Program-made: the position numbers and the translations under genes | Notes under the pieces: model-generated | What the model was told of the DNA's origin: nothing | Databases searched by the model: none | Seen by the model: the letters and a program-made list of their open reading frames with translations, nothing else | Shown here: positions 47,871-60,024 of the stretch, piece after piece | Layout: every line of letters begins with the position of its first letter | How positions within the stretch are numbered: position 1 is the stretch's first letter | Source: Persicaria tinctoria | Lineage: Eukaryota > Streptophyta > Magnoliopsida > Caryophyllales > Polygonaceae | Assembly: GCA_037127255.1 (NCBI GenBank) | Contig: JBANSL010000014.1 | Location: 71,531,646 to 71,595,645 of the forward strand | Direction of reading: 5' to 3' | Length of the DNA: 64,000 bases

Positions 47871-47894
47871 AAAAAAAAATACACAAAATAATTA

Positions 47895-48101
47895 CTCCCT
47901 CTATTTATAAAAACATATCATTTACTATTTATATTTTTTTAGAAATATAAAAACTATATGAAAAATCTATTTTTTACAATTCCGTACAAATTAATAGTAA
48001 CTATGAAATTGTTAAAAAAAATATTTATATAAAAAGGATATTTTTATATAGTTTTTATTATTATTATAAAAAAACGTACATAAATAGTAAATGATATGGA
48101 G
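47895..48101. mobile_element. Stowaway-like MITE
   Basis: Ends CTCCCTCTATTTATAAAAAC and AGTAAATGATATGGAG, with the inverted pair ATATCATTTACTATTTAT and ATAAATAGTAAATGATAT. TA flanks at 47893-47894 and 48102-48103. Confidence 0.75.
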
Positions 48102-48172
48102 TAATAAAATTTCCACTCCGAAATTCCATCAAGAAATTGTTCAAAATGCACAAAAATGTATTTGCCTTTACC

Positions 48173-48410
48173 TTTTTTTTTTTTTTTTTTATACAGGTGA
48201 GAATTTGGGGTGGTTAACCACGGTTATACCACCACCCAAGAGCGTCCCTACGGACGAGAGTTTAGAACTCTGAATCGGAACTCCAAGACAGCGAGTTAGT
48301 CTCCGAGGCCAAGCGAGTGAGCTGATCCGCCGCTCTGTTCACCTCCCTGAAGATGTGTCTCGAACAGACGAAGCATATGAAGGGCATCCGATAAGGGGAT
48401 TTCAATCCCC
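48173..48410 (-). mobile_element. Short 3' end of a LINE, antisense
   Basis: Read on the minus strand, the sequence encodes FICFVCSRHIFREVNRAADQ, then LTRLASETNSL and a stop, followed by a GC-rich 3' UTR and a poly(A) tail (seen as the T run 48173-48190). HIFREVNRAAD-L is the C-terminal RNase H motif. Only about 240 bp were inserted, a strong 5' truncation. No clear target duplication was defined. Confidence 0.75.
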
Positions 48411-49020
48411 CCAACAAAAAAAAAAAAACTATTATCCTTTTTTCTGATTAAAAGAAAGAAAGAAATAGTTCTTTGTCAACTTTGTACAAAAAAATTCATG
48501 TTAATGTGCTAATTCAATCACACGAATTGGAAAACCACATATTGTGTGTTTGCTTGGTTTTTTTAATGGATATTAAAAGTCAAGAGTTTGTAAAAATAGA
48601 TAAAAAAAAAAAGGTAATTGAAGTTTAAAAACTAAACTAGCATGTATTTGCATGTCATAATTAAGTTAAAAGTATACATAGTGATTCAAAATTAGGATAT
48701 ACGGAGTACAATAAAAGACAGGTGTTATTTGATTAAAAAAAATCAAAAAAAATTAATTAGTCTTAAAAATATATTTTAAATGATAATGCAATCATTAAAG
48801 AAACTGAAATCATTATAGTTTTGGATATATTAAATTAAATATATACCATGGTTTATTAAAAAAAATGGGATCTCAAAAAGAAAGATAAAAAAAATCCTAA
48901 AAACACCAACAAATATATGCGGTAAATATTCCTTTGCAAAGACGGAATAAATCAATTTTCCGGGCGGTTTTGGAATTCAGATTTTTGAATTTTCCCCATT
49001 CCTTCTCTTCGCATGGGGGA
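48411..49020 (+). promoter_or_regulatory. AT-rich upstream region of the PB1-domain gene
   Basis: No repeats or genes are visible. The region from about 49020 to 49403 looks like a purine-rich 5' UTR (GAGAGAGGAAGAAGAGACAG) with a possible leader intron. No confident TATA box was assigned. Confidence 0.35.
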
Positions 49021-49403
49021 GATTAAAAACGAGAGCGCCAGAAACTGAGAGAGAGGAAGAAGAGACAGAGATTATTGGAGGGTTTTCTCGTCTCTTTATC
49101 CGATTAACCTCCCCTCAAACACCATTTATTTTCGAATTTTTCATATTCAAGTTGTAAGTTTTCCATCTTCTTTACAAATTTCGTCTCGCAATCTGGAGAT
49201 TGATCGCAATTTTTTTGCCGCGTTCTCCTGCAAATTGCGGAGGAAGCAGATTTTGTCGAGCTCCAGATCTTCGAGATTTGCTTGAAAGTTTTGATTTTTC
49301 TGCAGATTGATAAACTGATTGTGTTTGCAGATCGTAGAGGAATTTCCCGGACAGATAGTAGGCTTTTTTTTCTCAATCACATTCGGCCGGAGGTTTTCAT
49401 CAA

Positions 49404-50652
49404 ATGGCGGTTGAGGAATCAACTCCCAGAGGTGCGTCGCCCAAGGTATCGCAGAGGACGACGCACAAGATGAAGTTCTTTTGCAGCCATGGAGGGATGA
49501 TACTGCCGAGGCCGAATGACGGACGCCTCAAGTACGTCGGCGGTGAAACCCGCGTCATCAGCGCACCCCGAAACGTTTCTTTCTCAGGTATAAAGACGTC
49601 GTTAATATCTGTCGCTGTGCTTTTGTATTTGAATTGAATCATCGTTGATATTCCTTTGCTTCTTCCTGCGAGCAGAACTTATGAGGAAGATAAACCAAAT
49701 GTTTGAAGGGGAATTTGTTCTAAAGTATCAGATAGGCCCTGAGGAACTCGACGCCTTGGTTTCGGTTAAATCTGATGAAGACCTTCATTACATGTTTGAT
49801 GAATATGATCGCCTCGAAAGAGGTGGACACTTTAAGCTTCGGACCTTCTTGTTCTCCGATAAACCAACCATGAGCGAGGGACATAGCCCGAGTTCAAGTG
49901 CTCTACAATCACTGGAACAACGATACATAGATGCGCTCAATGGTATAGTTCGTTCGACAAACTACCACAACCACTTTGCGAGTGCTAAGCATCCTACGGG
50001 TATCAGCCGTCTCAAGTCTGTGTGCTCCTCACAATCAGAATGTACAAGCCCCAGTTCGCTTTCCCCTCGCAGTGTTGCACATGGCGAACCTGCCAATTTC
50101 ATTGAAAATGTTAATGGACAACTCAACAGTTTGGCCCGGATCCGTAGCTCTCCGAGTTTATTCAGCCTTGCTAATCAGAATTTACAACCAAGCAACAGCT
50201 ACAGTCACGAAAGCCATCGCGTCGTGTATCCCAATTACCAAACGAGCCACCATCACCAACACCAGCAACAACACTCCGGCTATAACCATACAGGGAGGGC
50301 ACACGAACACCACGATTCACAACACTCCAGCCATAACCATACGGGGAGGGCACACGAACACCACGATTCACAACACTCCAGCCATAACCATACGAGGAGG
50401 GCACATGAACACCATGATTCACAATCGCCTTGGATGTCTCCTGTGCGAGAAGAATATGGAAGGGTTCCAAGTATGAGCAACCATCCTCCCACAGCTGTTC
50501 CAAGTTCAGCTCACGGTCGTCCATTCCACAAAGACGGGAGCGGAGGCCACAGCAGATGGGCCCACCATGGTCAATATGCAGGTGCATACAGTGGCAGTTC
50601 ACATAGGACTGCAGGTATTCACAACGAGCCTTGTGGAGTTATATGGGAGTGA
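49404..50652 (+). CDS. PB1-domain protein
   Basis: Exons 49404-49587 and 49676-50652 encode 386 residues. Residues about 22-115 form a PB1 domain: the basic cluster with KMKFFCSHGGMILPRPNDG, then the acidic part PEELDALVSVKSDEDLHYMF with DEYDRL. PB1 domains mediate front-to-back protein oligomerisation, and a small plant-specific family of such proteins has a disordered C-terminus, as here. The C-terminal half is Ser/His-rich and includes three 17-residue repeats (TGRAHEHHDSQHS). No kinase or other catalytic domain follows. The function is not established from sequence. The start gives a short N-terminus MAVEESTPRGASPKV, usual for the family, and the intron interrupts the PB1 domain. Confidence 0.88.
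50278..50430 (+). repeat. In-frame 51-bp minisatellite, three units
   Basis: Units 50278-50328, 50329-50379 and 50380-50430 each encode 17 residues of the type SHNHTGRAHEHHDSQHS. The period is a multiple of three and the copies are nearly identical, so length variation between alleles is likely and would leave the frame intact. Confidence 0.95.
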
Positions 50653-51343
50653 AGCTCTCCGTGCACGGTGTAATAAAATAGGTCAGTGTGAGCATGTACA
50701 TCTTCCCGTATGCTGACAAAAAAGGGTGTTAATATGGCTCTATTCAGTTCTCTAGCAGTTTCTTGGTAATTAGAGAATGCTTGATTGCAAATTGTTTCGA
50801 AAGTTTTCCGTTGCACCCTCTACTGTTCTTCTGGTGCCCAGAGAATCTTAAAAGCTCTTAGATTCTTGTGAGGTTGCAGGTAATGTGTACTATAGCACTC
50901 ACATATATAACCCATCCAATATGAACTGATCAGTTATGAAAGGTTTCAAGTCCTCCTAGTGGAATGTTTGTTCCATATATCATCTCATTTGATGACTTTC
51001 TTTATCAAGTTTTCTTACCATACGGTCCATACCCTTGATTTCTGTTCATTATCATTAAGAAAAGTATGCAGTGAAGGTAACATTAGTACATTACAGCCAC
51101 GGTTATAAGTGAATAAATTCGTCAAAAGACTGGAATATTTCACTTTTGAAGCCTTAAAGCTTGATCATTTTCAAGCTCTAGAAATATTTCTGGTTAATAG
51201 CTTGGAGGATGTGAAATTAAATCAAGAAAACAAATGCCAGGCATAAAATTTAAATACCATGACGTGCCCGAGATATTGAATGAGTACATTGAGCCACTGA
51301 GGGAGAACTTTAGATCATTGCTATCATTCTAAACTAAATGTGT
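50653..51343. other. Convergent intergenic region
   Basis: It holds the 3' UTRs of the PB1 gene (+) and the pseudouridine synthase gene (-). No further gene or repeat was recognised. Confidence 0.5.
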
Positions 51344-54300
51344 TCAGGGCAGGTCATACCTGACATGCCCAAGATATAAGCCACACGCAGGCGCCATGGG
51401 TTTCGCAGCAGTCACTGTCTTGGCATCGAGAATGTTTTGAACTGAAGAATATAGGGAATTTTAGGCAACCCCGAAAGTGTAAAAGATGGTTATAGAAGAA
51501 GCATGATTAGTTCACGTATGCGAGGAAATGAGGGAAACTCAGTACCGTCAGAGATGGTCACTTCTCCTGTCCCAACACACTTCAGCACCCCAACAAGCAA
51601 TCTCACCTGAACAAGATAAATGCATCAATGCCATACTCCATCCACGAGAAGTACCAATTATAGAAAAATACTATCATAGTATTCATCATTATCACAAGGA
51701 ATAAAATGGCGATTTGAAATTTTCATTTTTTTCTCCTCCTTTTGTATTCTGAATCAGATGTGTAACAGTCAAGGATGCACTTAGCCCAATGTTTTCAGTA
51801 TAGCAAGTGATTTAGCAATTAATCAAATTCCTCTGATTTGAAATAGAAGTACGGAAGAGATATCATACAAAAAAAAATTCCTAAAACCAAACCCTAAGAT
51901 GGTTGTGGGGTCCAATCATCGACCAATATATGCACTGGTGTACCAACGTAGGTGCTGGAGTGGAAATCTTCAAGTAAAAAACTGACCTGATGGTAGAGAA
52001 AAGACCGCGCACGGGCAGTTACTACCAAGCAACTATGTACTTTTCTAAGTCCGAATGGAAGGTTAGAACCATTGGAAATAGAAGCTACAGAACCCGCGTT
52101 TTGCCCATCAAAAGATGTAGATACTTTGTCACCAGTGAAGTTTGTCTGTTCTCTCCCTACAAGTGATGAAAAATGTGACGTGGAAACAGACTCGAAAACA
52201 CGAAGTTCTTCTAATGTGCGAACAGGTGAGTTAGCCTGTCATTCAAGGAAAAAAAGTCTTTGAGCAGAAAGAGGCATTAGAATTATAGATAATATGATAA
52301 TGATGAATGGAATAGACAAATGAACTATATAGATCAGAACCAAGAAAATTACTACAACAACAATCCTTAACTTGAAAAGTTTTCTCTAACTGAAAAGTAA
52401 AAACTATGAAGACAAGCAGTTGTAGAATAAATGCCAACAAGAAACAACCCAATCGGTATATAATGACAACAAATCTTCGTTCCCTCTATATTTAACCTAA
52501 TAAGCTACAACCAGATGACAGATCATGTACAACTTGTCAGCTTTTGTTTTTAATGGGTGCCCATAGCTGCTTGCTCAAGTAATTTAGCATGTTCTTCTTT
52601 TCTGAACACATTATAATCTGTTATTGAATTCACAGTTTCTTCTGTACTCTCAAAGACAACGTTTTCAAGTTTTAAAAGGAAAACATATTAAATGGTTAAA
52701 AGCCAAAGAGCTGTTATTCACTACAGAAATATGGCATTGATGCTCGTATTTAGATAATCAAACCATAACAAGTTAGATAGGGCATCATATACCCACAAGA
52801 ACTGAAGTACCTGACAACCAGCAGCTCTGAAGGAACTGAAATCATGACATCCAACCAAAACTTTGCATGCTTCCTGAATCAAACGGATAAACCATTACTA
52901 AAACTCATCAGGAACATTTTTTTTCTTAATTGAATGATAAATAACTCATCCAACCTGCATAGCATGAAGATTGAGCTCCTCAGGAACATGCCATGCTCGG
53001 TCTTTTTCAAAAACTGACACTGGATCTGCTCCACATAGCAAGCGATAGTAATACCTATACAAAAAAAAAATCATTTTAATTATTCCTTAAAGTATAGCAT
53101 TACTAGTGATCTAGGAAGTGCTGACACCCGCATCGTCTACTGATACATACGTGCGCTCTTGTGCTTTGTATCTAGCATGAAAATCCGACGGAACACATCG
53201 AATATCAATGACCATAACATCAGGATCATCTTTCTGCCAACAACAGAAGAATATATTACAATTTTAACCATAGAGTCAAACTAAAAACAGCAAGGATAAT
53301 TGTTTATCATTCAATATCCAGCTATCAACTGTGAAATGAAAACAACTTCACAATTCCTTTACCACATTAACATCTGAGAAATAAAACATAAAGTATCAAC
53401 CAATTAGAAACTGCATAATACAAATAAAGGATTCAAATGATGTCTACCTGTAAAAAGTGGTTAACGGCTCGTTTGACTACAGAAGGCTCATGAGGAGGTA
53501 ACTGCAGATCCAAGAATTACAAAGAACTTTTACAATTTACAAACAACATCAAGAGTTGGTGCAATCAATATCAAAAACAGGAAGCGGCATCACAAATAGA
53601 TGACAGTGTTACTTAATAGTTCATGAGATAGGTGACTAGGTGAGCAGTAAGTTGCAATATAGAGTGGTACAACAAATTGGTGGAAATGCAAGGGTGGGAT
53701 AATACACAAAGCTATGTAAGAGAATCAAATCAATATCATACCACTTCACCAGGCTTCCTTTTGCTTATGCGTTCAACATCGACATGACATACATTTGACA
53801 AGGCATGAACTCCTGCATCCTGCAAAGGATGGATTGACATGGACATCCAAATCACTTCAGATTCCTTGTGTATCAAAACTGATAATTCCAGGAAACTACC
53901 AATTTGGTTAGGATAATCATGAATTCAATATAGACATTGCATCAATTTATTTTCCAGCAAGTTGCAAGTGATTCTTTTTAGTCCTCAGTCCCTAAATTCA
54001 TAGGTGAACTCACCGTCCGGCTCGAACAAAATACAGAAACTGGTTGCCCGATGAATTTCTTAAAAGCTTCCTGATGCAGAGGGGAAACAAAAGAAGCACG
54101 CACTGAATATGCAAAATCAACTAAACTGAAAAGCACCGATAAATGTGTTTATTCATCATATAGAGAGAGAGGAAACCTCGAGAGCGCCAACGACAGTTCT
54201 GCAATTAGGTTGCTGCTGAGAACCAAAGAAACGAGTACCGATATACTCGATTGCAATTAAGTAGCGCTGCATTCCAGGTCTTGGATTCATCGACTGCTTC

Positions 54301-54515
54301 TCTAATTCGACACCTCGTTCGTCTCTTTTTCTCTCTTCTTCCACTTCTCCGCCGCCGCCGCTGTCGTGGACGATTCGAAGATCTTCTCCGGCGCCCCTGG
54401 GGATCTTCGGCGGCCGATGAGGGGACTGAGAGTGGGAATCGAGTGCGTGCTTCGGAGCCGACGGTGTTGGCGGCGGTCCAGCACCGGTGCTGTCACTGGC
54501 ACTGCCACCGCTCAT
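51344..54515 (-). CDS. tRNA pseudouridine synthase, TruA family
   Basis: The enzyme isomerises uridine to pseudouridine in tRNA. Minus-strand exons are 54515-54177, 54070-54014, 53819-53742, 53501-53448, 53233-53151, 53054-52955, 52873-52811, 52235-51987, 51606-51546 and 51441-51344, giving 393 residues. Residues 1-75 are a Pro/Ser-rich, probably disordered leader. The catalytic domain begins RYLIAIEYIGTRFFGSQQQP. The catalytic aspartate lies in SSRTDAGVHAL, assembled across an exon junction. YYYRLLCGADPV, FSSFRAAGCQ, FLYHQVRLLVGVLK and APACGLYLGHVRYDLP are typical of the family. A less conserved insert (residues about 258-340) separates the last two blocks. Localisation is unknown. Confidence 0.93.
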
Positions 54516-54560
54516 GGGGTCGCTAAAGGGGTTTCGCCTAGAAGAGACGTTTATTTATTA

Positions 54561-54795
54561 CTCCCTCCGTTTCACAATACATGTCCTTTTAGTTTTGGGC
54601 ACGTTTTTTTATGAGCGAAAAACTCTATAAAATATTATTTTTTTAATTAATTTTTTTATATAATGTGATACTTATTAGTAATAAGTATCAAATTATATAA
54701 AAATAATAATTAAAAAAATGATATTTTATAGAGTTTTTCGCTCATTAAAAAACGTGCCCAAAACTAAAAGGACATGTATTGTGGAACGGAGGGAG
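54561..54795. mobile_element. Stowaway MITE directly upstream of the pseudouridine synthase gene
   Basis: The 235-bp element has long near-perfect inverted repeats (CTCCCTCCGTTTCACAATAC and complement at 54776-54795), with TA at 54559-54560 and 54796-54797. It is almost a full palindrome. It starts 45 bp before the ATG, so it lies in the 5' UTR or core promoter. Confidence 0.9.
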
Positions 54796-54797
54796 TA

Positions 54798-55328
54798 ATT
54801 TTTTTAAAGGAAATTGGTTCGAAATATGTAAACTAGAATTAAGAAAGATTCTCAGAAATTCAAAAAATCCACACGCTTTATTTTTTTCTCGATGTATTTG
54901 TCCGTGTCTTGTACGTACTACGTAGTATATGATTTTCGTTCTTCTTTGTAAGTTGTAAGGTTAATTTGTTATCGATATTTTACATCACTTTTATTCATCA
55001 TTCACCAATTATAAGTAGCAATTTAGACCATCTTACTCTCGTTCATTATTGAATCCAGCGTTGATAACATATCAGATCCTCGGTGTTGATAACAACTCAC
55101 ATGGTCACCGTCAGACCAGCTTAGACCGGCCTAGGTACCCTCAATTAGACAACCGTCTAATTGAGTGTTAAATCCACCACACAGTGACATAGTAAAATTG
55201 TGTACTTATCAACCCTCATTTCTAACTCAAGCCATTAGACTTTTTACAACCTAATGTTTTTGCCATAATTTAAAGCAAAACAACTCGTATCTATTAAACG
55301 ATCATTATCTCTTTTAGCGAAAGACTAA
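54798..55328. other. Intergenic DNA between MITE and MULE
   Basis: AT-rich, no gene seen. It may contain displaced promoter elements of the pseudouridine synthase gene. Confidence 0.4.
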
Positions 55329-55429
55329 ATATTAATGGGCGGTTTTTCAAAATAGCCACGAAAATAGGCTTATTTTGCGAAATATCCGCGTGTTGGAACA
55401 TTTTTGTAAAATGTCCAAAATATAAACCC

Positions 55430-55785
55430 TTCTACGCGCTCCTACGCGCGCTCTCTCCCGTCCTCTCCGCGAACTCCTCCTTCCCCGTCCATCTTCCCGC
55501 ATCTCCGGCGAGCGATTCCTGAATCCGGCTCCTCCTTCCATCTTCCTCCATTTGCGTCCATCCCGGAGCAAGGGAGGCCGAGAGCGAGGAGCGAGCGCCT
55601 GGTCTTCGTCCAGCGGCAGCGAGCGAGGGACTCCCAATCCGAAGTCGAATTCCATCGGTGCTCCTGCTCCGGTCCAGATCTGAAGTGGCGCGGGCGAGCG
55701 AGGTCGAGCAAGGCAGAGCGAGCGAGCGAGGCGGCGGAGCGAGCTCGAGGGAGCGGCTCTTCTTCATCAACTCAAATCTGGTTGT
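55430..55785 (+). other. GC-rich subterminal segment, probable promoter/first exon of the MULE (left)
   Basis: A sharp GC rise with CGAGCGAGCGAGG repeats sits 90 bp inside the left end and finishes at a plausible donor (CTG|GTTGTAAGTG, near 55780). Open frames exist on both strands, but none resembles a known protein. The mirror-image segment lies at the right end. Confidence 0.4.
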
Positions 55786-55828
55786 AAGTGTCGATTCCTC
55801 CCTCCTGGCCTTCGATTTTGTCTGTGAT

Positions 55829-56289
55829 GTGCAAATTTTGTCTGTGATTGCCTTCGATTTTGTATTTGTTTAGCAAGGCTCATGTTAAAAACCTGCACAT
55901 CTGCCATCGATTTTGTCTGTGATGTGCAAATTTTGTCTGTGATTGCCTTCGACTATTTTACTTATCAATCGATCGAAGATCGATTGATAAGAAAAATCAA
56001 TTGTTGATGAGAGTTTTATGGTTTTTATTTTGTTTTAGCTACTGTTTTAGGTTGCTTTGTGCAAATTTTGTCTGTGATTGCCTTCGATTTTGTATTTGTT
56101 TAGCAAGGCTCATGTTAAAAAACCTGCACATCTGCCATCGATTTTGTCTGTGATGTGCAAATTTTGTCTGTGATTGACTTCGACTATTTTACTTATCAAT
56201 CGATCGAAGATCGATTGATAAGAAAAATCGATTGTTGATGAGAGTTTTATGGTTTTTATGTTGTTTTAGCTACTGTTTTAGGTTGCTTT
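55829..56289. repeat. 230-bp tandem duplication, each copy with a perfect hairpin
   Basis: Copies 55829-56058 and 56059-56289 are nearly identical. Each contains a perfect 14-bp inverted repeat with a 3-nt loop (CTTATCAATCGATC, loop GAA, and its complement) at 55961-55991 and 56192-56222. TTTTGTCTGTGAT repeats several times within each copy. Confidence 0.9.
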
Positions 56290-56964
56290 GAGCTGCTGTT
56301 TTTTGTTGGGCTACAGGAGATGATTATTTTGGTCATTTTGCTCATCTCATGTCATAAACTATGACACATAGAAGTAGCCTTTTATTTTCTAACTAGGAGG
56401 TGCATATTTAGGAAGAATATCAAGTGTTAGGTGTCATCTATATTTGTGAATGGGCAGGTATAGCTAGATAATGTATCTAGACAGATTTCTATTTGAAATT
56501 AAAGGATATTCAAGTGTTTGAGGTACTGAAAGTAGCAAATACAACTTAATTAGAGTCCGTTAGACGTTCTGATTTAGTCCACTTGTGATCAGATCATTTG
56601 TTTGATTCTATGTGAAATTGTTATCCAGGCTTGTGAAGCTTTTGCTTGTGAAACTGTTGCTTCTTTGACATCAACTTATCCAGGCTTGTGAAACTGTTGC
56701 TTCCCTAGGGGTACGGATTCCATATTGATGTGCTGATTGAGTTTTTGGTGTTTTAGCTTGTTTGTGAATTAAAAATTCATAGTGATTCTTGATCAGATTT
56801 GCTTCTTGTGTTCTTGCTTCTTGTCTTTCGAGTCTTTCGTTTATGATGAATCGTTTTCATTTTCTTTCTTCTTCGATTCATTCGTCGACATCAACTGATC
56901 GATTCTTTGTGCTTCTTTTCGCTTGTTGATGAATTTGTTATCCATGCTTGTGATTCATTTCTTT

Positions 56965-57280
56965 AGTGTAAGGATTAGATTTTTGGTTGTCTACACCAAA
57001 TAGGAAGCAAGTCCTCTATGTTCATTTCAGTTGCACCTGCAATTCATCCGCATTCTATCAAAGAAAAATTCGTTTAAAATGCTGACTTGAAGATTTAATC
57101 TTGATTTCTTTTGGTTTCTGCACATCATTTATGTAGTGTAAGGATTAGATTTTTGGTTGTCTACACCAAACAGGAAGCAAGTCTTCTATGTTCACTTCAG
57201 TTGCACCTGCAATTGAGCATGGGATCATTCCTTATGTTCCGGCATTTGCACCAAACAGGAAGCAAGTCTTCTATGTTCAC
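56965..57280 (+). repeat. Dispersed 80-90-bp duplicated block in the MULE
   Basis: AGTGTAAGGATTAGATTTTT through TTGCACCTGCAATT occurs at 56965-57045 and 57135-57214. A third partial copy (CACCAAACAGGAAGCAAGTC) lies at 57249-57280. Between them, GAGCATGGGATCATTCCTTA could be exon sequence of an unidentified captured gene. Other stretches up to 58.15 kb, such as one ending GATGGGTGTATATAG, also look exon-like but were not identified. Confidence 0.6.
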
Positions 57281-58828
57281 TGTGGACGAGGTATAGTTTC
57301 TGTTGCACTCCTGTGAATACCTTGATGGTGATAAATGTTCTAATGAATCGATAGCAGATTGCACAGTACGGTTGCCCCTTGGCTTTTTATAGTTTTGATT
57401 GAAAAGTAACATGCTAAAGATATCTATCTTGGTTTTTTAGCTCTTAGTGCTTGCTTCCTACATAGAATTACTCAACTGTTCTCTTTGATCAAATGGACTG
57501 ATTTGGTGAGTCTAGCTGACAGTATGTGAGATGAAAATATGAGACATGGCTTGTTGTTTCTCCCCCTCTCCATGATCAGTGGCACAAAAGTGCACATATT
57601 CTATTGTGCGTTCTTAAGTTCCAATGACATAAATCAAACCCTCTTTGATGCAACTCATGACCATCCATTACATTGCACAAATACAAACATAGTCATGTTC
57701 ATCCCAATTCTCTCAAATCTTACTATTGCACATATATGAACATAGTCATGCTCATCCCATTTCCCCCAAAATTTGCTTGGCTTGATCTATGCCAAATCGT
57801 CATTAAGTGCTACCTCTCTTTCAACCTTTTTAGGCAAATTTACCTTTGATGCTTAAGACGGTTTTTGGGACATGAATATTTTACAGTTGAAAAGCTGCGG
57901 TTGAGCTTAAAGAAGAGGATAAATTGATCTTCCCAGTTGCAAGAATTTGGATGGATAGGACCTACAAATACAATCCGATAGTTCACTAGCCAAGAAGGTT
58001 TTCTTTAAAGAGTATATATGTTCAAATGATTTATTTGAAATGCTCAAATGCATCTCTAATTATTGGTAATTGGTAATGCTTTATGCAGGTACATCTTCAC
58101 AGGGAATCACTGGTGACACGGATAACCCAGGAAGCGATGGGTGTATATAGAAGTTGTTCTTCTTGTTCAATGAAGATTTCTTACTAGTTGTAGCCATAAC
58201 TCTAGCACTGGGTGTTCAAGCTTCATCAGTTGCTGAACTGGCTATTTGGGGTTGAAATGATACAACTTATACAATTACACAACTCACACCTTCAACAATC
58301 AACGCACCTCTTTGTTTACTTGCAGACTGAGCTGAGGTTAATTACAGAATTTCAGTGTTAAAACACTTGCCTAACTATTTCATCTCAACTAGCTGGACCA
58401 TATCATATGTTACCCGGAATCTCCAGAGGGACAAACGTTCCCATTTCCGTTTTATGGGGACACATGTATCTCTATGTACGTGTATCCTTGTGTAAAACAT
58501 ATCCAAATTCATATCGTTTCTGTTTTTCATACCTGTATTTGTTTCAGTGAACATATATTTTGCTAACTTTAGGTGCATCAGTTGCAATTGCAAGGCTTGT
58601 AACCCCAAACGGGAGAAATCAAATTTATGTATTGTTAAATGCAAATATGAATATTATGGTTTGATATGCCCTCTGCATGTAGCTAAAGTTGAAGATGTGG
58701 TTATTAAATTGTTGTCATCTTAAGTTAAGAGCGCAATAATCTATTAAAAAAATATAAAATTATATTTATAAAAATAAGACCATGTTGTGCAATAATCTAT
58801 TAAAAAAGTATAAAATTATCTTAAGTTA

Positions 58829-59245
58829 AGTCGTGCAACTCTTAAAACAGAGCCGTGCAACTCTTACAACAAAGGCGTGCAACTCTTACAACAGAGGCGT
58901 GCAACTCTTACAACAGAGGCGTGCAACTCTTAAAACAAGAGTCGTACAACTCTTAAAACCGAGTCGTGCAACTCTTAAAACAGAGTTGTGCACCTCTTAA
59001 AACAGAGGCGTGCAACTCTTACAAGAGAGTCGTGCAACTCTTAAAACAGAGGCGTGCAACTCTTAAAACAAGAGTCGTGCAACTGTTACAACAGAGTCGT
59101 GCAACTATTAAAACAAAGTCGTGCAACTCTTAAAACATGGTCGTGCAACTCTTAAAACAAAGTCGTGCAACTCTTGCAACATAGTCGTGCAACTCTTACA
59201 ACATAGTCGTGCAACTCTTACAACATAGTCGTGCAATTCTTAAAA
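58829..59245 (+). repeat. Array of about 19 units of a 21-22-bp repeat
   Basis: The unit is AGTCGTGCAACTCTTAAAAC with variants (GGCGTGC, CCGTGC, TTACAAC). The core CGTGCAACTCTTA is strongly kept while the 3-4 bp between cores vary. No coding frame is maintained. Confidence 0.95.
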
Positions 59246-59707
59246 TAATATTGAGAGAACATAAAATCATATTGAGAACAATTTCAGAAATCTCGATTGT
59301 TTTGCAAAAAATAACCTATTGTTGAGCAAAAATAAGAGTAAGTTGTGCAAATATAAAAGGACGTTGTGCAAATTTAATCATAAGTTGTGCAAATATGACC
59401 CTAGTCTAGTTTTTATTTATTTTATTTTTTAACTTTTTATCGTGCAAATATAAGAGTGCTTTGTGCAAATATAACCATAAATTGTGCAAATATGATCCAA
59501 GTAGAGTTTAGAGTTGCACTTTTTTTCGTGTCAGCACTTTTTTTACCATGTCAGCACTTTTTTTAGAGTTGCACAAGCATGGATAACAATTTCACAAAGA
59601 ATCGAAGAAGCACATGGCAAATGAATCATAAGCCGATCAAATGATGTAGAACAATTCCATCAAGCCTGGATAACAATTTCACAAATATGATCCAAATCTA
59701 GTTTTAA
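59246..59707 (+). other. Degenerate spacer with GTTGTGCAAATAT words between the two arrays
   Basis: The words TTGTGCAAAT, GTTGTGCAAATATAA and TCGTGCAAATATAAG recur at irregular spacing, so the whole 58.8-59.9 kb stretch seems built from GTGCAA-centred motifs. Confidence 0.6.
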
Positions 59708-59857
59708 GAGCCGTGCAACTCTTAAAACAGAGCCGTGCAACTCTTACAACAGAGTCGTGCAACTCTTGAAATAGAGTCGTGCAACTCTTAAAACAAGAGT
59801 CGTGCAACTCTTACAACAAAGTCGTGCAACTCTTACAATAGCGTCGTGCAACTCTAA
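59708..59857 (+). repeat. Second array, about 7 units of the same 21-22-bp repeat
   Basis: Same unit as at 58829-59245 (CCGTGCAACTCTTAAAACAG and variants), in the same orientation. Confidence 0.95.
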
Positions 59858-60024
59858 AATTTCATAGTGTTATTCATGAAACTTAGAGTTTTATTCATAC
59901 AAACTAAAATCTAATTTGATTCTTCTTAAACTAAAAATCTATTACTACAATCTCCCCATTATTCATTCAATTTTGGATCAACATGTTGTACATATAGTCA
60001 CAAAAGGCCGATCAGGCAGGAGTA

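Noticed and set aside
49645..50476. Overlapping + strand frame (49976-50476) in the PB1 gene
   Set aside because: It is a frame-shifted image of the repetitive His-rich exon. The PB1 domain frame explains the region.
55347..55770. Overlapping Arg/Ser-rich open frames in the left GC-rich MULE segment as a protein gene
   Set aside because: Three frames are open because of GC-rich low-complexity repeats. None has a conserved domain.
58829..59857. CRISPR-like array
   Set aside because: The genome is a plant nuclear one, the spacers are only 3-5 bp and similar to one another, and no cas genes exist. It is a tandem repeat.
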